DNA from: Strongyloides papillosus
Taxonomy: Eukaryota; Nematoda; Chromadorea; Rhabditida; Strongyloididae
NCBI GenBank assembly: GCA_005656395.1
Contig: SRSI01000003.1
Coordinates: 186,001-250,000 of the forward strand
Direction of reading: 5' to 3'
DNA length: 64,000 nucleotides
A model generated the notes under the pieces. That model did not search any database, was not told where the DNA came from, and worked only from the letters and a program-made list of their open reading frames with translations. A program made the translations under genes and the position numbers. Each line of letters opens with the position of its first letter. Positions within the stretch are counted from its first letter, which is position 1. Of the stretch, positions 55,814-64,000 are shown piece by piece.

Positions 55814-58800
55814 TCAATATACCAAAGACACCAACGCGAGACGTCTCTCTGTATTACTTGGAGGCATTGGATCAGGCCTAGAATGTATCGCCTCCAACCA
55901 CTGTCTCTTTGTCTCTCCATCAGAGGAAGTGAAATAATATTCCCTATTTGGGCTTGAAAGTTTAAAGGCATTCTTCAAATTACACCCTAACACACTATCT
56001 TTCCCATCATTCAAATCCTGAACAATAATATTTTGCATGCTCATCCTCTCCTTAAATATCAACGCCCCTTTCTTAAGTACATCTTTTTTACAAATAACAA
56101 TACTTTGATCAAATAAAAATACATTTACAGTCTTATTCCATTGAATTGAATTTTTATGTACAGCTCTACATTGTAACTCACCACTCTTCATCATTTTTTG
56201 GTTGTTCTCTATCAGGTCTGGTCCCCGGAAACCGATGACATTCCGTTGCCACATTATGATTTTCTGTATACCATCAATGCGTTTTTGAGAATCATTTATA
56301 TGTGAAGCTACAGCCCTCATAGTCTTATGGGCCTTCTCTAAATTCTCATTATCCGGATGACTACCTGGTGTTGATTTAATTAACTCCAACAACTGAAGTG
56401 GGTACCGGCAAATTCTCTGTACAGGAGTCAACAAAAATCCCTCGAGTGGTAAATTACACATACCACGTAACAACCGACATGCTTCAAAAAATTGGTGGTA
56501 CTGTTTATTCTGCTCTAAGGACACCAACTCTGCACAACTCACAGGCCTATTACTACAATACTCTGAATAAATAGTAAAATTCCTACAATTTCTTAAGAAT
56601 GCTTTAGAAATACAGGAGTTCTCCGGTTGTTTGTGATCAATACAACTTTCTAGGTCTTTTAAGAGTTTACAATGTAATAAACATATCTGTTCAATGTTAC
56701 CAAATATTTTTGATATTCTCTCTTTACTAAACATCTCCGTCCTCCTTCTACATTGATCAAGGAAACCAAAGACTATGTTTTGTAGTAATTTGACATAGTC
56801 TTTCTCTGTCTTCAATAACTCTTCTATTATTTTTCTCCTTTGGTATCTCATTGACTGAGGGAAGTCATCTTGGTCATTGACACAATCTATGAATTTCAAA
56901 GACTCTGTCCCATTTTTTACACGTACATAACTACTTGGAAACCATCCTGTTCTGTTTTGTGAGATACCATACCAGAAACCACTATGCCCCGGGAGGGTTG
57001 GATTACAATCAAGAACAGTTATCAAATCCCCAACATTAAAAGGTAATTCATCTGGTTGTAATGCTATATGGTCCCAGACTGCCTCAGCCTGCATGAGGTA
57101 AGATTCATCAACTATACCTGATGATACTGTTGAGTTGGTACCTATAAATCGTGAGTGGTATATTAGTATTGAATTTCAGTTGGTGTTAAAACTAACCAGA
57201 ACCATAACCTTCAGAGTCTATTGAATGTCTGATGGCTCTTGATACGTGTGATGTTTGGAGATTGCTGTTATCTAAAGGAATTTTTTAATAAATTTAATAT
57301 ACCTCAAAAAACATACCATCTTCATCAGATTCATTTGCCTTGACACCCTGTTGAAAAAGCGGCTGTGATCTCGATCTCCTTTCCCTGATTTTTTGTGTCT
57401 GCATCCTCATGACATTCGAGTTATTCGATAAACAATTGTTATTGTCCATCTTCAAGATGATAGAAGAGGTGGCTTCCGCCTTAATTCTATTTATAGCACC
57501 ACAAGATTCATCTCTCGGCATGAGTTGACTTTTCCCACCGTTGTTTGCTCTCCTTCTTAACATACGCATTTTGTATGCCTCAATGGGTGATTCGCAGATG
57601 GTTTGGTTTGATTGTAACACGACAGCAGTCTCTGTTCTTGCAGAGGATTGTGATGATGAGTCTTGGGAGATGACGATTTTGGAGTTGGGGGAGAAATCTT
57701 CTGGTGTACTTCCGATTCCAGAGGATGAGGAGGGGGTTGATGAATTTGAGGTGTTTAAGATGACGCTTTGTTTGTATGTTGTGTAATTAGGTGTCTGTGA
57801 TTCCTTTATAATCTGAAATTGAAGAAACAACAAATTAGTACAAAGATCTCATTTTAATATTAATTTATTTTATCCATTAACAGTTTAAATAAATAAATTT
57901 TTAAGAAATGCAATGATAAAGTTAAGTTAGCAAACAAAATTTCCACTGACTTCTACTTAAAATTACATTCAATTAAATATTGTCTCTAAATTTTGAAAAA
58001 GCTTTTAACTATAAAAATTATATAATGACATATGTTAAAGTTTTGTAAAGGAATAAAATATCAAAAAAGTAGAGACATAAGAATAAACGTATATTTTGTG
58101 TGTGATAAAAAGTAATAGTCTAGAATGTTTTCTTTGATCAATTGTAATAATAGTAGAGTATTATTATAATAGATATAATTGATTTTGAAGATACTTTCAG
58201 TTATATGTGATTTATGAATAATTTTTATGCGCAAATTTGATTAGAATTTTATAATGATTAATTTTAATTAATTTTATGTAAAGTAATTTTGTTAAAAATT
58301 AAAATTTTAAGAAGTTTGAAACTTGTATTTGAGATAATTAGGAGTAAACTGTAAAAGGTAATAAAATCAACCGAGATAATAACTGTTATTTCCTAATACC
58401 ATTAACTTTAATAAACACACATAATAATTTATTAGCTTAACTAAAATTTCATTTAACTTTTTGAAGGTAAAACTCATTCCTTTAATAAAATAAATACAGT
58501 CAAATTTAAATACACAAAACTATAGTAAATTTTTTAACGTTTGATTTAAGACATAAACTAATGTTATTGGTGCATTAACAGGATTGATAATATTAAATAC
58601 ATATAAATAATCATAAATATGGTTGTATAAATATTTTCGCCACCAACTTTTAAATGAATATAGTTTAAAAACACGATAAATAACTTCCTAAGAGATTTAA
58701 AATAATCTATAAATGTTCTTAACATTAACGCTCTCAATCATTATCTTCCTTAGAGAGCCTTTCAAAAAAACGGCAATTCTTATTATTTTCTCCAATAATT

Positions 58801-61508
58801 ATTTTCTTATTAGGCTAATGTCTTTTGACAAATTTAAAAAATTTTTTACAAAATATTAGAGTAGTTTAGGGATAAAATTTATACAATGGAGAGCATATTA
58901 AAAAATTGTTATTTAGATATTCAGAATGGAAGTTGAAAAGAAGGATAATGATACTATCTCGTTCAACATCTTATTAAAATTTAAAACTGAGAATAATGGA
59001 AAGTTATATAAAAAAAGGCTTTTAATAAAAATGGTCTCGTTTTATCTTAAATTTAATAATGAAATGTGTGGTGAAAAAACTAACTATGTTTCCTATTGAT
59101 TAAGATTGGTAAATTAAAAATGAATTGTCATATTAAGGATTTGCCCCCATTAATTATCAATGTGTTCTAAAAAATTCCTTTTAGAGCTTAATTAAATTAA
59201 AAAAAGGGAATGAAAAGAGTTCTGTTAGATGTGTTAACATAAACTAACCAAAAGATTAAAGATAAAAACTATTTCAATATAAAATTTAAACTACCATTCT
59301 CGAAAGAGTATAAATCATAAAAAAATAGTTAAGATATAGTTAAAGATAATTTCAAATAACTTATTTTATATCAAAACTGCAATAAAACAAGATATTAAAT
59401 AAAATTTATTTAAGAATCCATTTGTTTCAAAAAGTATTGTCTTTTTTATTTTTTGATAGCTAATTTCTATATAAATCACAAGAATAATATTAAATGTAAA
59501 TTTTTTTATTTACACATGGTAAAAAAATTAAAATTGTATATATTTATGATTATATAATAGTTGTTTAAAGAAAATATGTTTTGATGTTCTCCAGTCTTAT
59601 GAGAAATATTCAAGTTTTTATTAAAATTATCATACTTTTCATAGAGGAGGAATGGTGAAATAATGAAAGTGTTTGAAAAAAGATTAGAGACAGTCTTTTA
59701 TTCATTTGGTGTGTTATTAAAGTTTATATAATAAAGCTATTCTTAAAAGTAATAAGTTGTTTATTTAAATACATATTGTTTAGGTATTAAATATTAGTAA
59801 CGAAAAGATTATATTAAAAATGGTTGAATCTGTAGAATTTTACTAATTATAATCGGATAGTTACCTTCAAATGATTTTTAAGTCATAGAAGGAAGCTTTC
59901 ACTGTCAACATTTATAAATTACAATACAAATATTATTGAAGGCTATGTGAAAATGTTTAGAATGTTATTAATGTTTTACTTACAAATCATAGATTCCCAA
60001 AATGAGATAATTTAAGTAAGTTAATTATACTAGAAAAAATGTATTTTTTCCCACATAAAATTAAGAGTAATTGAAAATCACGTTATACTAGGAAATGAGT
60101 TGTTAAAAGTCAAGAGGTCATTACTTCAACTTTATATAAATTACTTTTTCTTAATGAAAAGGTAAGACTATAAATAATAAACTTTTACTAGGTGGTTGTT
60201 TGATAAATAAATGTTTGTGAAAGATATGTAAATATTAAAGATTGGATTCAGAGTTATGCCAGGAATATATCACAAAACTACTAAAGAAAAGGATAAAGGT
60301 TTCAGTATGTTAAAGGAAATATGAGAAGTATTCTTAATATATAATGTCAATGGAACATTACTATATAGTAAAGATTTATAAAAGAACTTTATAATAATCA
60401 AAACAATTTTCTTACTATATATTTTTACAAATGTTAAATGTGTAACTTTTGTTAGATGTATTTAGACTTTTAATAAAACATAAATCATATTAGATAATTT
60501 AAATTTTATTATAACAAAAAATTATTTAACAAATGGGAATATTTTTTGTTTGAAAGAAATTTTTTTCTCCATGATACATTAATATTATTACTATCCATTA
60601 TAGCATTATATTATATAAAATTATTATAATATATAATTTTTTATATCTAAAGTAAAATAATTTCTCATAACACACACACTTATAGATATTATAATTTTTA
60701 TATATTTATAAAAAAAATTAATATTACTTTCATTCAAACCATATTATGTTATAAAGTTGTATCACTAAACCGATTAAAAAAATTTTTCCACATATTTAAA
60801 TATAAAAAATATTAAATTTTAATATTAAATAACAAAATAAAAAACGTTGAATATTGAATATACAAATAATAGTAAGTATTTTAAATATAATAACCATGTA
60901 AAACAATATTGTAAAAAAGTTAGAATCCAGTTAACAATAAGTATATATATATCAATCCTTTGGAAAATGTTTAAAAAAACGTAATATCTCAACGAGGTAC
61001 TCTAGAGGGTTAAGATCAAAAAAACTTGTATATAATTAAAGATAAAATATTTAAAATGATACTAATGTCAAAGTTGTTTTAATTTTCAATTTTTAAGTAA
61101 ACATACCAACATAGTAGGAGGAATCTGATGGTGATTGCTCTCATGAATATCTTCACCTACACGAATGATTGTTGAGAAGAATGGTGTGGAGGTAGATGAA
61201 ACCTTAGTGAGGACACGATATGATTTAGTGGTCTGTGGACCCCCGGTGGTGTGGTGGTTCTCGGATTCAGAGGATGAGGATTGGTGGTGTAGTTTATCAT
61301 CGAAACTTGAGGTAGTTCCCTTCCATAACATCTCATCAGGGGAGATGTCGTAATCTTTTGGAGGTTCAATATAGCATAAGGCATCATAATTATTATTACA
61401 AATTAATTTAAGAGCTTTTTTCTTTATGAATTCCTTTAATTCTCCGCTTTTAAAATTGGTTATAGATATATCACTATTAATTAAATCCTCATTACAATTA
61501 CTTTGCAT
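55814..61508 (-). CDS. SH3-DH-PH Rho-family guanine nucleotide exchange factor (Asef/collybistin-like), short form
   Basis: Minus-strand exons 61508-61107, 57812-57317, 57271-57197 and 57141-55814 join in frame (phases 0, 1, 2) and give 766 aa. The N-terminal ~320 residues are Ser/Thr-rich and low complexity. An SH3 domain follows (about 57094-56915, AEAVWDHIALQPDELPFNVG ... GWFPSSYV), then the Dbl-homology domain (about 56850-56255, RRKIIEELLKTEKDYVKLL, IFGNIEQI, FLLTPVQRICRYPLQLLELI) and the PH domain (about 56165-55875, VFLFDQSIVICKKD ... KRQWLEAIH). The SH3-DH-PH order and motifs match ARHGEF4/ARHGEF9/SPATA13, which activate Cdc42 or Rac. The first intron is ~3.3 kb, far longer than others here. 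Exon 61508-61107 has an in-frame stop shortly before its ATG and no matching acceptor, so it looks like a true first coding exon. Confidence 0.88.
57813..61106 (-). other. Large intron of the RhoGEF gene
   Basis: About 3.3 kb, AT-rich, with no convincing additional exon. Splice-like ends (GTAAGT-type donor near 59990 on the minus strand) occur but are not flanked by a coherent open frame. Confidence 0.6.
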
Positions 61509-63081
61509 TTCTTTATTACATTAGTGAAATATATCGTGAACCTTTATACAATAATAATACACTATAGAATTACTTTAAAAAAATATAAATAAAATATTAA
61601 TATATAATGATGAAGATATAAAAAGGTAAATGATTAAGAGAAGGGGAAGTTTTAAGAATATTTATACGCATTTACATTTGATACCTGTATATATGTGAGA
61701 AATAATGATATGAGGAGTCAAAAGAGGAAGACGACCATTGTTGCCATGAATTATTATTAAAATGCATGCATTGAAAGTTAAAAGAAGATTAAACATGTTG
61801 CGAATAGGGATGATTTGAAAATGTAATACGTTAATATATAAATTTATTTGATATATAGGCTATGCGTTAATGTGTATATATCTAAATTTCCTTAAATAGA
61901 AGGATTAAGAAAATAGATATGGAGAATTATTGTTAATAAAATTTGAAAAGAATTATATGTAGTTGATTGGAAAATATAAAAATCAAGGTGATTCAACAGT
62001 TATTTATCTGTAAAATGTACAGACAATAAATGAAGTATATAAAAATAATAATGTTTTCAGTAATGTATAAAGTAATAAATTTAGAAAAAAAAAGTAATAT
62101 TCATAAACAAAATATCAGGTAGTAATCTAACAGTCTATTTTGGAGAAAAAAATTTATATTATTCATGAATAATTTGAGAAAATGTAGTCAAAATAGTAAA
62201 GATGCAGGTTGTAAATAAATGATATTCACTTAATTTCTTAACTCACTTATCTGATTTTATATAATTATGATATAGTTTATGGGACAATAAAAATTAAAAT
62301 ATAAACTTGATATTATTATGTTTTACGAACTTACTTATGAATTAATCTAAAATACTCCAACTTAAAATTTAGTATAGTTTAAGTTACATGAAAAATTAAG
62401 ATGTTTTCACTTAAAATATTATCAATATTTCTGAAAATTTTCAAAAATACACAAGAGTTTGTTTATAGAAATCTCATCACGCAAACAATAGGGCTATTAT
62501 AATATTCATAAATGAACTTAGTATTGAGATGAGAACATTTCAAAAGCTAACAATGGGAAGTTCCATATGAAATAGGAGAGGAATAGTGATATGAACAATG
62601 CTAATTTTTACTTTGAAATTGAAAAAAAGGTAGCTTTAAATCTTCAAACAGAACTAGTTTGAATGTCTTTGATAATTAATTTAAAATTGAAAAAGATTTT
62701 ATGACACCAATATTAATCCTCTATGTTGTAGTTTTGTTTTTTTATTCATAGAAGATTATGATAAAAAGAGGTTTTTTAAACATTTTTTTAAAAATTATTA
62801 TACGATTTTATGTTATGTAATAGTGATTTGTTCAAATAGATAAAGAAATATACCTTAATATTTTCCAAAGAATTGATATATATGTATAATCATAACTAGT
62901 TTAAGTAAATAAAAAAGTTCCCGGAAGATTAGTGTATGTTTAATTGGGATTTAAGAATAATTATTAAAGAATCATTTTTTACTAGCATTAAGCTTGTATT
63001 TAAAGATTATTAATCTATAAATCTTTAGTGTTTTTATAAACATTCACTTATTTTTTATATATTTTGATTGTAAAAACTTAC
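61509..63081 (-). other. Intron/5' region of the RhoGEF gene (probable internal promoter)
   Basis: Upstream of the 61508 start codon and within the intron of the long form. A GTATC donor-like site near 61685 on the minus strand, after ATATATACAG, could belong to a 5' untranslated exon. No coding exon is supported. Confidence 0.4.
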
Positions 63082-63825
63082 TTGTGTTGAAAGATTAAAT
63101 GTACTGGGAGTTTTTTCATATAATGATAACTGAAAAGAAATAGTACATTAATAAGTAAATAAATCAAATTTGGGGCAGACGGAGAGGAGAACAGAAGCCA
63201 GAACATAAAACGATTATGTGATTAATAGGAAGAATAATTAAGATTAAATTATTTACACCAATCTGGTTAATTACTTATAGAATCAACAAAGCGTTTTAGA
63301 GGACACAATTATAGGGATGAATTAATAGCAAAAATACCTCTGGCAGTTGGATGGCGTTATTATACGCTTCAGCGAGACTATTACGGCGATATTTATACCT
63401 TTGACTCTCCACAAAAGATGTTTCATTTGTTATATCTGTGGAGGTTGATGACGTCGATGGACAGGAGACTGGGAAATGAGTCTTAACAGAAATAGTTAGT
63501 AAAACGTTTTTTTTAACATTTATATTATAAATGTATCTTGTTAGAGATGTTTCCTCAGAAATGATATTAATAATTAGTAATTCAATAGCTTTTTATTATT
63601 ATATGTTAATAATTTATTTATTTGCTATTGAAGAATGATGTTAAATTGTAAATAAATAAAGCATAAATGAATACATGTAGACAAATTTCACTTTCTTAAA
63701 CTTCTAATAATTTTTTACAAACTTACAGAGGAGGATGGATAATGAGAGTTGATAGGCATATTATGTTTCCTGGCAGCAGCGATTATCACTGGATTGTAAG
63801 TTCTCTCCATATGCTGATAATGATT
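63082..63825 (-). CDS. Upstream exons of the RhoGEF long form (5' end beyond window)
   Basis: Three minus-strand pieces have good splice ends, open frames and phase-0 junctions. 63825-63727 is 33 codons (NHYQHMERTYNPVIIAAARK...); 63481-63338 is 48 codons (THFPVSCPSTSSTSTDITNE ... AEAYNNAIQLPE); 63129-63082 is 16 codons (LSLYEKTPSTFNLSTQ). Donors are GTAAGT, GTATTT and GTAAGT; acceptors are TTTTAG, GTTAAG and TTTCAG. All three can join in phase 0 to the exon at 57812, skipping the alternative first exon at 61508. The Ser/Thr-rich character suits the N-terminal region of the same GEF. They could instead belong to a separate minus-strand gene, but no stop codon or terminator is seen. The start lies beyond 64000. 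Confidence 0.6.
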
Positions 63826-64000
63826 CTAAAATGCACAAGACGTTATTAATACCAACAAAAAAGACTTCAAAAATTAGGATTAAAGTAATGTCAATATATA
63901 TATTACTTTTTTAATGTACGAGGTGTTAAATCTTTACAATTAATAAATATTTATGCTATTATGATATGCAATTAGTTGTTACAAGAAAATATAAGTGTGT

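Noticed and set aside
57541..57786. 81-codon + strand frame, and 61165-61353
   Set aside because: Antisense of RhoGEF exons that join in phase.
59940..60040. Splice-like exon in the large RhoGEF intron
   Set aside because: The bounded segment contains an in-frame stop in the required phase and has no coding character.

Overview
The window looks like a chromosome piece from a clade IV parasitic nematode of the Strongyloides/Parastrongyloides type. This is inferred from very AT-rich intergenic DNA, tiny introns (mostly 39-51 bp, GT..AG with a T-rich TTTTAG/TTTCAG acceptor), spliced-leader-like TTTTCAG acceptors directly before start codons, nematode-typical families (an eggshell protein with many CBM14 domains, ShKT-domain secreted proteins, a saposin-like peptide, an S28 peptidase), and a mariner fossil. 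I cannot name the species from sequence alone.

Layout. 1-0.7 kb: 3' end of an S28 serine peptidase cut by the window edge. 0.7-5.7 kb: AT-rich DNA with an internally deleted mariner (TTAGG... ends, TA duplication) and a decayed minus-strand gene. 5.7-12.8 kb: two minus-strand copies of a secreted Cys-rich/ShKT gene (one truncated) with a duplicated upstream region, and between them a broken unknown gene. 13.8-18.3 kb: a large cbd-1-like eggshell protein with 18 chitin-binding peritrophin-A domains. 19.0-19.8 kb: a fold-back inverted-repeat element. 20.2-21.8 kb: a complete S28 peptidase, near-identical in its 3' part to the copy at the left edge. 23.2-23.6 kb: a saposin-like secreted peptide.

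24.4-48.5 kb is the most unusual region: a birth-and-death array of about eleven RING-finger + propeller-like genes whose RING resembles that of RFWD3. Five members look intact (four on +, one on -), one is intact except for a single frameshift, and five are broken, truncated or reduced to remnants. Members share one intron at the same place, a start codon placed directly after a trans-splice-type acceptor, and homologous spacers. The array also holds a TIR element with a 9-bp target duplication, a duplicated block carrying a possible mini-gene, and a divergent PP1 phosphatase gene.

50-64 kb is a housekeeping/regulatory stretch: a small secreted protein with a dynein-light-chain-like domain, dihydrolipoamide succinyltransferase (TCA cycle E2) on +, IMP dehydrogenase on - (convergent with it), and an SH3-DH-PH Rho-family GEF on - with alternative 5' exons that runs off the right end.

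Several putative gut genes (S28 peptidase, saposin, RING genes b-d) carry TGATAA motifs close upstream, as intestinal nematode genes do, so part of the window may be an intestine-expressed set; this is inference. No rRNA, tRNA or CRISPR was recognised.
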